This document shows, one piece after another, positions 37,440-48,887 of a DNA stretch of 64,000 bases; the first letter of the stretch is position 1, and every line of letters starts with the position of its first letter. A program made the translations under genes and the position numbers. The notes under the pieces were generated by a model, which saw nothing but the letters and a program-made list of their open reading frames with translations, did no database searches and had not been told where the DNA came from. Where the stretch lies: assembly GCF_024679245.1 (NCBI RefSeq), contig NC_090180.1, positions 15,966,507-16,030,506 of the forward strand. Reading direction: 5' to 3'. This DNA is from Pseudorasbora parva (taxonomy: Eukaryota > Chordata > Actinopteri > Cypriniformes > Gobionidae).

Positions 37440-38410
37440 CACACACTGAAGAAATTGAGTAAGTTTACTCGATTAAAACAACGCACCCCTCCCCCACCCT
37501 CTGACGTCACGTCAGCTCGACGGTTGAGTGATGCAGATATTTGAATTCTCCTCAGTCACCAGAGCAGTTTCTTCTTCTCAGCGTCGCAGAATTGGGGCAT
37601 TTCCTCTGTGAAATTCAGGTTTGTATGTTTTTTTTTAATCTATATAATCATTACTGCGCTAAAAGGCATTTTATTTAATTCAAAACAACATACAGGGACA
37701 GTGTGAGTCACCTTAAGTTAACGTGTGGCGTTGGTCTTTGAAACGCCTGCTGTGTTGCTCAAAACACACAACTTTATTCGTAAAGATAATGAATATAATG
37801 AATTTGGATGATAAAATCTTATTAAAACTGGGCACTGTTTGTTTATTGTCAGGTTATGGAGTCTGTTGCCTCGCAGCATCTTTCAGCTACGAATGAAACG
37901 CAGGACAGCAGGACAGCGGTCTCAAGTTCAAAGTCCACCCGCAGACCACTAACGTTAGTCCATCTCAGGCTCGAGAAACAGCACTGATACGGTGGAAATG
38001 GGATAACAGACCGGTTGATTACACTTGAATTACTTTTAAATGTTTAATTTTTACTTCTAAAATGTTTGTAACATGAGTTTAAATGTTGTAAAATAACTTT
38101 ACATGTCAAAACAGTAATATATGCTGTAACGTTATTGCTGTACTCGTCGACAATAAAGGCCATGTCATGTATAAGTGTGTTTGTGTGGACTGTGGAGTAT
38201 TTTACAAAGGTTTAGAGGAAATTAAAGTTATACTATACAAGTTAGTAATACTCATAAATAAAAACAGTTCATATTAGTCATAAATATTGTTTTTTAAAAT
38301 GCTTTTTACCCAATTTTTTCTACTCAATTGAATTTGTTAATGTAACAAATGCAGTTACTCAGATCTACTTAATTTTTTTACTTACATTTACTACTTACAG
38401 AGTGTAGGCT
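37440..38410 (+). mobile_element. Non-autonomous element with retained gene-like layout, possibly EnSpm/CACTA-type
   Basis: The left end (CACACTGAAGAAATTGAGTA) and the inverted right end (CACTCTGTAAGTAG...) are loosely related CACT-type termini with ATTGAGTA / AATTAAGTA subterminal motifs. Inside is a CpG-rich region with TGACGTCACGTCA (37502-37514), an exon-like segment ending AAATTCAG before GTTTGT (donor at about 37620), an acceptor TTTATTGTCAG at about 37853, and AATAAA at 38152. The second 'exon' has no long ORF. It looks like a deleted element that kept promoter, intron and poly(A) signal. Confidence 0.5.
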
Positions 38411-38639
38411 CACCAAGACCTGGTGAACTGAAAAACGGTAGGACAACATGACCTGGTCAGCAGGGTCCTGATGGTGTGTTCAACACCAGACACGAATTAA
38501 GCGATAAGAATGAATGATTTACTTGTTAATGCCCCAGTGAACCGGAAGTAGCAAGTGAGTTTTCTTCAGTGCTGTGACATGTTTCAAAGTGAATATTGAA
38601 CAGAGGGCAGGGTTTTACCTCAGCGCTCCTCCTCTCCAT

Positions 38640-38900
38640 CAATCGCTCATAGCAGACTATTGCCCAGCCAACACGTGTATGTGGGACCCACATGGATTAA
38701 ACATGGGCTACAGGGGTACAGAGTGGGCATCGGCTCAAAATGGGCATCTTATCTGGGGCCCAATTGGGTGAACTAAGTAGGTCCCACATGGGCAAACCCA
38801 GCTGGGCTCCCCATGTGGGACCTAGTTGGTTCACTAATGGGAAATGACATGGGTTGAAAATGGGCAACTCAGTGGTCTAATTCATTCACAGTCAAGACAA
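38640..38900. repeat. GTGGGACC/ATGGGC-rich dispersed repeat
   Basis: It has repeated ATGTGGGACC, CATGGGCAAACCCAGC and ATGGGCAA motifs in both orientations, starting at GCCCAGCCAACACG. A minisatellite-like transposon end common in cyprinids. Confidence 0.5.
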
Positions 38901-40229
38901 GTGCAAACACAGTCAATTCCAAAGGTTAATTGGGTTGATAGCACACAAATATCACCCTTGAAATAATTTCATTGTTATTTTGAGACTTAAACATAATGTG
39001 ACTTCAATCTAATCAAAATCTAAAAATGCCAGCACAATGGCAATTTTACCAAATATTATGCCATTTAGTGGTAACAGGCATCAAGAGCCTGTGGATACAG
39101 AGAGAAAAAAGGCAATACAAAGTGTATTTTGTGATCACAGAACAGTGCCATACAGGGACCATTTTAGCTTTTATTCTAAAAGTGTACACATTGAGTGAAA
39201 TATTTCCATTCTCAAATGTTTAATTTTAAATAGATCTTTAATCTTTTAGTTTATTTTGTCACAGAACAACTAGTTATCCACTGAGCAATGAGATCTGAGG
39301 AGTTTTATCCATCTCCTCACTCAGCTGTCAGTGCTTTTTACCCTTTTTTTTAGTGCTAATTCAAATAAAAAAAAATGCACAAAAGATACCACATATAATA
39401 ACACTTTAGAATACTCTTACAAATTCAGAATGATTTGGTAATACTGAGTCATTATTAGTAGGTTACACCCAGCTCTTCACTTTATAATTAATTATATAAA
39501 GTCTCCTACATCTGTCACACCTAAATCAACTCATGAGCTCATTAGACTGAAAAACCTGAAATGGGTGTGTCAGATATAGGGAGACATACAACATTTGCAG
39601 GGCTGGTGATACTCCAAGACAGGTTTGTAACCATAACCATAACCATGTATTTCACAACACATCTGTCCTCACTTGGCAAGACATTTTGCCACTCCTGGGG
39701 TTGAAACATTCCACTTGCAGCTGGATACCCCAAAGTGCTCCCATACGTAGGTCATATGTGTATTCCTAAGTCCTTCCTGCAGGCAGGCATTGTGTTGCAT
39801 TTCTCAACACAGGGCTCTACATAACGCCCATTTACGCCTAAAAATGACTGCGTGCGACTGTGAAAAAATATTTAGGCGCACCGGTGCGAGTGACCCGATC
39901 TATTCTCATGAATGGATGTGTAATACAATCGGAATAAAAACTACAACACTGAGTGAATCAACACTGAGAAACTGATAGGCTACGTTTCCTACTTCAATCA
40001 ACTGCTTTTCATGCATTCAGTCAGCAGAAGAAGTGCAAAAACATGTGCAACGGACTACACTTCAAACAACGATTGTTTACAAAGTGAAACCATAGACAGA
40101 GTACGTGTGACGACGCAGCCATGCGCACTTTACCAGACGCCTCGCGCTGTTTATTTACAGCCAAAATGAACTGGAAATACCACATTTGGATTATCATAAA
40201 CAAGCTCAGAAATTAGCGGATGCTTAGGG
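38901..40229. other. Unclassified stretch
   Basis: No gene recognised. Part of 39810-39900 (TAGGCGCACCGGTGCGAGTG) looks repeat-derived. Confidence 0.35.
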
Positions 40230-41460
40230 GTATAAATGCCATCAAACAATAATGTATTAATAATACATTTAAAAAAGCCCTTGAGTTAATCTATGGTTAA
40301 TCTTTATCACTCATGCTGTTTAAAAAAATACTAAATGTATATAATGAGCAAGTGTATCATGAAGACTTTTTCCAAACCGGGTTTTGTCTTATTCTGAATC
40401 ACTGTACACACAAAATAAGTTATTCCTGCTGCGGATTAGCACAATATCTGCGTGACTCGTATTTTTTTTACGGTCTCTGGACTCACCACAAACCAAGCCT
40501 GCAGTCTCCCTCTCATTTACTGAAGCTTTCGCGCCTCGATCGCCCCCCGGTGACCGGTCCCAGTATAGCCGCCCCTCTGTGATTTCTAATGGACGCGAGG
40601 CAAACTAAATAATAAAATTACACTTCAAAAAATTTCCCCCAAAGTTAGTTTATGGCACTGAAGGCAGTTATCATCACGACGATTTCATTTCAGGTATTCG
40701 TTTTAAAAATAAGTTTAGTTTGAGTTAGTTATTTGATTCTATAAAAACGGGGGTGTGACGTCATGATTGACAGCTGAGACTGACGGCTTCTCTGAGTGAA
40801 GTTGTCACTGAGGCACTAACGGACTTTTTTCGAAATTTTTGGGAGCAGATTAGAGCTTTAGCTTTAATTTCTACATTTCCATAACTGTTTATTTCACACC
40901 AACATAATTAATTGTTCTGCATCTGCGAGAGTGTGGGCGGGCTTTTGATATCGCGGCTGTACTTCCTGCTCTACTTCCTGCGCTCTACTGCGCAACTCCG
41001 GTCCCGAAATCGCTACTGCGCAGACTCGGTCCCAAGATGTCCGCGCCGTGCAAGGCTGCCTGAAAGCTTCAAATATGGCAAGCGGAAACGGATGATGTCG
41101 AGTCGTCCATATTTTTTTACGGTCTATGCCACAAACAGAGAGAAGTAGATCCGGCTGCAATGTTCTTCCGCGAGGCGCATGCGGTTCTGTTTATGAAGCG
41201 CCAGAGCGCCAAAAGTTACGGCTTGCTATAGCTCCGAGTATTGGCATGATTGCATGTGTGATACTGATCTCGTACAAAAATCGAATAGACAAGTTAATAT
41301 TGAGTAACAACGTTTTAGCCACAACACTGTCTATTTGTGAAAATCAAAGCCAAACCAGAACTGATTCGCATCTCCAAGCGATTCGATTCAAATGAATCTG
41401 TTTTGAATTATTGACTGAACTATTGACTGAATGACTTGCCGCCACCTACTGGCGGTTTTA
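40230..41460. repeat. Composite of dispersed repeats related to 55975-56275
   Basis: 40340-40460 (ATATAATGAGCAAGTGTATCATGAA, TTTTTCCAAACCGGG..TTTTGT) matches 55990-56050, and 41137-41225 (GAGAGAAGTAGATCCGGCTGC, CAATGTTCTTCCGCGAG, GCCAAAAGTTACGG) matches 56175-56260, both in order and orientation. In this copy an extra 650 bp, including a TGACGTCATGATTGACAGC segment, lies between them. Confidence 0.65.
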
Positions 41461-41642
41461 TTTTCATATTTATACTTAGCATGGACTTTTTATTTAAAAT
41501 ATTAAACTTTTAAAGTTTAATTTGTACATATTTCTAAATTCAAAAACTTATATGTAAAACAGTCATACAACATTAACCCATGCATTAATGCATTATCTCA
41601 GAAGTTAATGATAATATTATGTCAGAATTATGTTGAATTTAA

Positions 41643-43259
41643 AGGGATCCCCTGGTGTTGAGACTTGTATGGCTTAATATAACATAAATGATGTCTCTTA
41701 CTGAATTTTGTAGTAGAAAACCCATGAAAGATCTACGTTATTTAAAAAAAATCGATTTTATATTTGGACCATGGGCGGCGCCATTTTGTTTGTGTTCTAG
41801 GTTGATGACGTAGATTGGTTGAACTCCTCAATCAGCTGGCATTACCCGTAGCTATTTTTACCACAACGCAACTCGAAAATTGTTTCAGAGTTAAACAAAA
41901 CCAATGAATTGCTTTGTAATTGTACTTAAAACACACTCAAACATACATGTGCACACAAACTCAACTACACAAGTCACGAACAGATCGGCGGGCGCGCACA
42001 CACACCTGACAGACTGCGCTGTCTCAATCGAGATGTTGGGCTGCTCAGTCTCCACGACAGGGGCTGAATCCGAAATCGACCCCCTATACCCTGAAATAGG
42101 GCATTATTTGAAGGGACGGCCATTTGTAGTGTTGTCCTACACCATAGGGACATGTTCGAGTGCAGTCATTCAGTCTCACGTTCACCGCAATAACGAGTGT
42201 ACAGCCGATTTACACACAACAGCTGTCCGACTTCACGCACTCGATCGTCTTCATTCACTCCTTCAAGTTGTATTAGTGAACAAAAGTAGCGAAAGTAATT
42301 TGTGTCTTAAAAGTGAAAGTTTAAAGATTGAGGTTAATTCACTGAGCGTGCTCAAACTTTAATGCACAAACCAATTCCATGCATCATCACCAAAACATCC
42401 TGCCTCTCTTCCTCACGTTAACTTATCCCATCATCCTACCTAGATATTTCCCTCTGCTGGATACATTAGGCATTACAGTTAATCTACTGCATATCAACAG
42501 TCTATCTATGATATCAACACAGGGAATAGTGATGTATGCGCGCACGCAGTGCGTGTGTGTTCGCGCCGATCTGTTCGCGCCTCATATGTGTGTGTGTGTG
42601 TGTGTGTGTTCGCGCCGATCTGCTGGGGTGTGTGTGAGTCTGTGTGAGCGAGAGAGTTTGTGTCCACATGTATGTTTGGGTGCGTGAAGTCGGACAGCTG
42701 TTGTAAATCGGCTGTACACTGCGGTGCAACGTGAGACTGAATGACTGCACTTGAACATGTCCACTATGATGTCGGACAACACTACAAATGGCCGTCCCTT
42801 CAAATAATGCCCTATTTCAGGGTATAGGGGGTCGATTTCGGATTCAGCCCCTGTCATGGAGACTGAGCAGCCCAACATCTCGATTGAGACAATGCAGTCT
42901 GTCAGGTGTGTGTGCCCGGCCGCCGATCTGTTTGTGTAGGTGAGTTTGTGTGCACATGTATGTTTGAGTGTGTTTTAAGTACAATTACAAAGCAATTCAT
43001 TGGTTTTGTTTAACTCTGAAACAATTTTCGAGTTGCGTTGTGGTAAAAATAGCTACGGGTAACGCCAGCTGATTGAGGAGTTCAACCAATCTACGTCATC
43101 AACCTAGAACGCAAACAAAATGGCGCCGCCCATGGTCCAAATATAAAATCGATTTTTTAAATAACGTAGATCTTTCATGGGTTTTCTACTACATAATTCA
43201 GTAAGAGACATCATTTATGTTATATTAAGCCATACAAGTCTCAACACCAGGGGATCCCT
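41643..43259. mobile_element. Complete palindromic TTAA foldback transposon (1617 bp)
   Basis: TTAA at 41639-41642 and 43260-43263 flank AGGGATCCCCTGGTGTTGAG and its exact inverse. Nearly the whole element is two inverted arms: the text ACGCAACTCGAAAATTGTTTCAG, GTCTCAATCGAGATGTTGGGC, CGACCCCCTATACCCTGAAAT occurs on both sides in opposite orientation. The centre (about 42360-42620) is unpaired and carries a GT-rich tract. The TTAAAGG-type ends and TTAA target fit the T2/Kolobok group. There is no transposase; ORFs reading CSVS-TGAESEIDPLYPE are arm sequence read twice. Confidence 0.9.
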
Positions 43260-43263
43260 TTAA

Positions 43264-43930
43264 GAAGGAAACACATCTTGACAAAGATGACAGGATGCCA
43301 TAACACTTTTGTCGTTTGAAAGTGAACAGAATATGAATACAGAATATGATGATATTATCAACATCTTCAGCCAACTCCTATATGTTGAGAACAGTCATCA
43401 GCTATAAGGTAAGCTACGGGTAGGTTTCTAGTGTGGCCCGCCGTGGCATGACATTTGCATGTAATATTTGTGAGCAAGGGGTTTCCTTAAATGTACATAT
43501 TGCCAGTTGCCACATGGACTGTATTAGCAATGGCAGGTTCTTGATAAAGGACTCAGACATTGTGATTTCTCTTCATGATATAGTTATCAGGACTCGGGTT
43601 ATATCTATCACTTACTTTGTTTGTTTTTCTTTTCAATTTTTTCCACGTTGCAGCGGATCACACGGAGCTTAGTGTTACGTTGCAGCGGATCACACGGAGC
43701 TTAGTGTTACAGTATTACGTTTCTGCGACACTATAGTAGAATTTTTTTTAATTATGCGCGCTGCGCTCAAATATCACAAACAGCTTGTACTACAGGGGCT
43801 TGAGAAGGCATCAACATGTAGAATAGACTACATTAAAAGTCAATAGACAATAAAAGGTCCAACATATGAGGAATAGCCTACTATTTGCTGTGTTGCTATA
43901 TGTTTCAACAGGATTTTGAATAACAGGATT
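43264..43930. other. Unclassified stretch with a 32-bp tandem duplication
   Basis: ACGTTGCAGCGGATCACACG... occurs in tandem at 43645-43676 and 43677-43708. Otherwise nothing recognised. Confidence 0.6.
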
Positions 43931-43934
43931 TTTG

Positions 43935-44363
43935 AACACTAGGAAGGGTTCTGGTTGTCCCAAATGTCTCCCATTTAAGGATTATGGAGGCCACTGTGCT
44001 CTTAGGAACCTTAAATGCAGCAGAATTTATTTGTTACCATGGCAAGATCGGTGCCTTGCCACAATTCTGTCTCTGAGTTATTCAGGCAGTTTCTTTGACC
44101 TCATGATTCTCATTTGCTCTGACATGCACTGTGAGCTGTAAGGTCTTATATAGACAGGTGTGTGGTTTCCTAATCAAGTCCAATCAGTATAATCAAACAC
44201 AGCTGGACTCAAATAAAGGTGTAAAATCATCTCAAGGATAATCAGAAGAAAAGGACAGCACCTGAGTTAAATATATGATTGTCACAGCTAAGGGTCTGAA
44301 TACTTTATTATATTATATAATATATTATTTTATTTATTTTATTTTAGTTTTTTCTTTTTTAAT
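43935..44363 (-). pseudogene. Tc1-like transposase N-terminal relic, minus strand
   Basis: Reading leftwards from about 44115 the minus strand gives SKKLPE, a stop, LRDRIVARHRS and the start of the paired helix-turn-helix of a Tc1-type transposase, with stops. The upstream region (44130-44310) is the element's 5' untranslated part. The remaining 5' end with the terminal inverted repeat is at 48466-48623, separated by an inserted 4.1-kb element. The coding region is truncated at about 43935. Confidence 0.75.
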
Positions 44364-44681
44364 AAATGTGACCCTGTCTGTGAAACCCCTCCTAAAGTCA
44401 TTTTTTTGTGATTCACTGTTCACATAAAATCATTCTACATAATGTAAAGAACATTCTGTTAAAATATTACCTTGATATCTCTAATATTAACTGAGTATGG
44501 CTACATTAAAGATTTGCTGAATTTCAGGCTTAGAAAATCATCTTTTTGAGAAATTCCAATGTAAACACAAGCTTATTTTTTAAAACTGCAACACATTTGA
44601 TGCATAATTATCCTGCATATGAGCCATATACCACATTAAAGCTGAGATTCTCCCATTTTCAGTGATATATGACACATTTAA

Positions 44682-46238
44682 AGGCACAATATGTAATGTT
44701 TCAGCATTAAAAATATAAAAGATCACTATATCTATGTTATATATTTTTTAAAGTTGTGTGTTTACATTATCCCGACAGTTCCAATTAACTTCTAAATCCA
44801 GAGAAATTAATATTTTAATTCGAAGACACGGACCGTGTCTTTATTTCCGTTATGTCGCCAGTCTTTCACGTCATATCCACGTTTGCGTCTTGCTTCCTGC
44901 GAACTCGGCGGAACCGCCAAACTCAAAGAGGAACACTGACAGACAGTATAAGGGGAACACCCGTATAAAAAAGTCTGTATGATAATGGATCATGACTACT
45001 CTTTGCCTGTACGTTTTGCCAGCTCAACAAAGCGCAAACGTACGGGTGAAAAAAATGACCCGAGAAGATTTTGGGACAGAAGAAGAAAAAAAAAAACGTG
45101 TAAACCTTGGAGAAGCCTTTGAAAGATGGCGAAATCTTCGTGACAAGCTCGGACTGCAGAGAGATGCTGATCTCGCTTGCGTTTTAATAAACAGGTCATT
45201 TAAGTAACCATTCAGCTAACATAATAATCATATAATCATAACATGCTGTATGTTTGCATATTGCATAGCGATCTTGACCACATTGAGACGCGTTTAGCTG
45301 AATACGTAACGTTATACATTTTGTATCGGCTTTTCAAACAAGCGGATTCTCTGTTTTTGGAGACTGAACAGCTATTTTTTTTAAAACTGATTCAAAAGTA
45401 TTTCTATCCGTATATTTGGTGACACGATGATGTCATGTGTAAAACGCAGATGGACTAGCTATTATTGGTTTTATATGTAGCTGGAGAAAGTAACGTTAGC
45501 TTCATAAGGTAATATGCCACTATCTTGGTCAATTAATATAAGGTGACCGTCACTTTTATCATATGTTAATACTAGCTACATATAATATTGATTTAATAAT
45601 GATCTACTTATTCATATATCTCTGAGTTCCAAAATAAATGTTTATTAGAATGATTGATGAACGTGGGGAGCGACACAGCGCGTGTTCCAATAAACAACGT
45701 ATTGCTGGTGCTGGTTCTCTCATTTACTATGTTTTATGTTGGTAATGATAAACTAAATTGAAATTTATTTCCTTATTGAAGAGTTGATATACAGAATGTT
45801 CGACAATCGCGGATGCCATGTCAACATATCTATAATTTGAGTAACTCAAATTATGATGCGCGGTTAATATGTCAACATAGCCTACCAACTTATAGGTATG
45901 TTGGCATAGCGACCGCCCGCACAACATTCTGTCTCGCACATTATCTAACGTTACTGATAAGTTTGTTAAGTAACAGTAGCTCGCTGCTATTTCATTAGAT
46001 TGACATTACATAAAGTGAAAAGCCGTAACTAAACTTAACAATAATAGAGATGTAATATAACAATTACCTTGTCAGTGAACATGTTTTCTGCTGGAGATGC
46101 CAGATTCGCTGGTTGACAGTGGCAATAATGACAACAACTCCCATGAGCCCACGCACTTTCCCGACGTCATCAAAGTACGTCTGTTGTTATTATTTTGAAT
46201 GAGTGACCCCTAGTGGCCAAAAGTTGCATACTGCACGT
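44682..46238. mobile_element. TTAA-flanked element with a host-like first exon
   Basis: TTAA at 44678-44681 and 46239-46242 flank AGGCACAATATGTAATG and the inverse of ACGTGCAGTATGCAACTTTTG. The pair TTAAAGG.GCA.TATGTAA... / CCACTAG is a common fish repeat terminus. Inside lies a small conserved-looking coding exon (44988-45196). Confidence 0.65.
44988..45196 (+). pseudogene. Short conserved ORF inside a TTAA element (unknown function)
   Basis: From the ATG at about 44988 the frame reads MDHDYSLPVRFASSTKRKRT then GEKNDPRRFWDRRRKK. After an A-run at about 45087-45098 the reading continues one frame over as RVNLGEAFERWRNLRDKLG and LQRDADLACVLIN, and a splice donor-like CAG/GT follows at about 45195. 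The segment 'R-NLG-AF-RWR-L-...-DA-LA--LL' recurs, as I remember, in many uncharacterised fish proteins linked to repeats. The A-run frameshift makes this copy a pseudogene. The function is unknown. Confidence 0.5.
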
Positions 46239-46529
46239 TTAAGGGAAAATTCTTAAAGTTTTGTAAAACAGACCTATTTATTATGATGTGTATGTCCAAA
46301 AAGCACAAAAACATTCAAACAAATTGGGGTACAAGAGCTTGATTGTTGCAACAATTACCAAGTCAATTAATTGAAATTATTTGTGTAACTTTATTAATAA
46401 AATTAAATATCCATGGAAAAAGTCATTAATATATAAATGAATTAATATATTACATTTCAGTAGAAAATCTCTAACTTAAATTATTTTACTGGGCTACTAT
46501 GTAACATTAAGTACAATACTGGAGTAAAA

Positions 46530-46605
46530 AAAAAAGAGGGATAGACCCAAAAATGAAAATTCTGTCATCATTTAATTACCCTCATGTTGTTCCAAACCTG
46601 CACTT
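46530..46605. mobile_element. T2-type MITE fragment
   Basis: GGGATAGACCCAAAAATGAAAA, TTCTGTCATCATTTAATTACCC and TTGTTCCAAACCTGCA are the left part of the same MITE family as 15168-15322 (opposite side). Truncated on the right. Confidence 0.7.
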
Positions 46606-46755
46606 TCTGCAATAAACCCGGTTATATCATTATTCGGGGTAATTCCACTGAGATTAATTTCGGAAAAGCTGTTTAAGCAATCAGCTATTTTCTTTTACTG
46701 CTCGCGTTTAAGTGCTGCCATGTCAAATAGCCTATATAACTTCCATTCATGAATC

Positions 46756-47878
46756 CAGTGTTTCCCAACCTTTTTTCAGTCATGGTGCCCTTTGAAAATG
46801 TTCTAAAGTTTGTGGTACCCCCTCGCATATGTTACGCTAGAGGTGTAACGGTACAGATTGTTCACGATTCAGTTTGTATCAAGGTTTTAGGTTCACAGTT
46901 TCAGGGTTTTCACAGTTTTCACGGTTTCTGTATGGTTCAGTATTTGCTATGTTCATGGAAAAAAGGACTACTGTCAAATAAAAATGAAGAAAAGAACAAA
47001 TAACTTGAATACAAGCAGCCGGAAAAAAGGACTACTGTCAAATAAAAATGAAGAAAAGAACAAATAACTTGAATACAAGCAGCCGCACAAATAAATTCTA
47101 TTGAGCATAGATAGGCTAGTAATAAAAATAATACTTTTCGGGCTTTTCAGGCCTAGGTCTAACATTAGTTTTAGTAAATAAATTTAATAAAGTAATCAAA
47201 TGAAAAATTACTACATATTTAACTGTTTAAATTAAATATTAATCCTTATTAAACTTACAAAAGCTATTCAATCAAGAGCAGTGAGTGATTCTCTATCTTT
47301 TTTACATTAACAGACAGCAGTACGCTACTGCTCCTTTAAGACCCAGGCGTATCGCTTTCTTGACTGTATGTTTACTTAAGGCATATTCAGACTATGTCTG
47401 CTTGGATACTCATCAAGATGGACATGTTGACATCAGCTACTTCTTGTGTGAGTTTGTCCGTTCAAGCGCAAGACTTAAAAGAGAGCTCAATAGATGTGCG
47501 CTGAGAGATGTGCATGTGCGCGCTTTCGGATCGCACAGAGACAGATCTTGTCCCATCGCGATCACACGTGAGTTGTCAACCGCGTTTTCTGGCTCTACAC
47601 CCGTATTCATATTCGAAGATACGGCAGCACTCACATGCATTGAACAAAGTTTACACAGACCGTTTTGCCCACTTCTTTTATTATTATCGCTGTTGTAATT
47701 TATCACTGATGAGCCAGCACGTGTAGCCTATCCATCGATAGAAACATACATAACGCATTATTTTCAAGTTACAACCCATATTAAAGATGTGTCATCAGAT
47801 GTGAGATGAACCGCGATGGTGGTTTGAAACCTGAAACATTTTACGCGGCACCTCACGCACCCCGGTTGGGAAACACAG
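46756..47878. mobile_element. hAT-type non-autonomous element with near-perfect TSD
   Basis: The left end is CAGTGTTTCCCAACC and the right end is GGTTGGGAAACACAG. The flanks CATGAATC (46748-46755) and CATTAATC (47879-47886) differ at one of eight positions, as expected of an old hAT insertion. A 64-bp tandem duplication lies inside (46957-47084). The ORF at 47285-47698 has no recognisable domain. Confidence 0.75.
46957..47084. repeat. 64-bp perfect tandem duplication
   Basis: 46957-47020 and 47021-47084 are identical (GGAAAAAAGGACTACTGTCA... to ...AATACAAGCAGCC). Confidence 0.95.
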
Positions 47879-48465
47879 CATTAATCTGATCCACAACATG
47901 TTTTATATTGACACATAGCAGGCCTAATATGACTTTAAATTAAGATGGTTATTATTGGCACAATGTTGAGCTACAAAACAAAGAAGAAAATATTAAAATA
48001 TTGGCGATGACATGAAAATATCTCCAGAGACATCTGAACCCGGCTAAAGTTGCGATGACCTGATTGGCGCTCGTGCCGATTGATATTAATGTATTTCTCT
48101 TCTGAATGGTAAAAAAAATAAGTTCCTGAACTGAATAACATACGAATCAGCTGGTGTTGTTGTGATGAAAACCCCCTGAGATTAAAATCGATGTTTAGGG
48201 AGCCCGCATCCGGTATTTTTTGTGTGCAAAATTATAGAGTGTAGTGTCATTGAAATCACTAATTTCAGTTTTTATAATGTTATGAATTAAAAAATGAGTA
48301 TTTTATGTCTAATTAAGTATATTTATGTGGTATAATTTGTCATTTACAGCAATAAACAAAAATTACCTATTTTCGTCATTTTTATGGCTATGGCACTTTG
48401 ACGATCAAAATCTCATAATTAAATTTTGTGATTTTAGCCGGGGTTTCACTGACGGGGTCACAAAT

Positions 48466-48623
48466 CTGTAAAAATGTCAACATTTCTATGATTTTCTGTC
48501 AATATGGGGTGCTGTGTGTCCATTAATGAGAAAAAAAGAACTTAAATGATTTTAGCAAATGGCTGCGATATAACAAAGTGTGAAAAATGTAAGTGGGTCT
48601 GAATACTTTCCATACCCACTGTA
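48466..48623 (-). mobile_element. Tc1-like 5' end with terminal inverted repeat
   Basis: TGTCAATATGGGGTGCTGTGTG, AACAAAGTGTGAAAAATGT and the terminus GTCTGAATACTTTCCATACCC with CACTGTA at the TA target (48622-48623) form the outer end of the Tc1 whose coding relic is at 43935-44363. Confidence 0.8.
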
Positions 48624-48870
48624 CCTTAGAATGAGTTGTTTTTATTTACATACACCGCAAGTCCCCTTACTGTAAAGTTGCCATTTTGTAGAGCAATGTT
48701 TATACAGTTGCCCTAAATGGGTAGACTGCTCTACGGAGCGCTAGCTACTTTCTGCTGTCTCAGACGATGATATTTGTCCTGTGTCAGCCACTGTAGCTTC
48801 AAAAAGAGGCATTTAATCAGTCAAATTTGTGAAAATAACCCATTCTTTTTATTGCATATTGAAAAATGAT
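48624..48870. repeat. Dispersed repeat, copy 2
   Basis: Same family and orientation as 8500-8790. It starts exactly at the Tc1 end (CCTTAGAATGAG), so the Tc1 was inserted in or beside it. Confidence 0.7.
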
Positions 48871-48887
48871 AATCAAAAAACAAGGCA

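Larger units (their letters stand above)
44368..48461. mobile_element. Large foldback element (GTGACCC ends) inserted into Tc1
   Basis: The 4-bp AAAT at 44364-44367 and 48462-48465 flanks GTGACCCTGTCTGTGAAACCCC at the left and its near inverse (GGGGTTTCACTGACGGGGTCAC) at the right. Further inward AAATCATAAT-like text also pairs. The 4.1-kb interior holds other insertions (44682-46238 and 46756-47878), so the original element was smaller. No transposase of its own was seen. Confidence 0.7.

Noticed and set aside
47285..47698. 137-aa ORF inside the hAT element
   Set aside because: No transposase or other recognisable motif; composition looks random.
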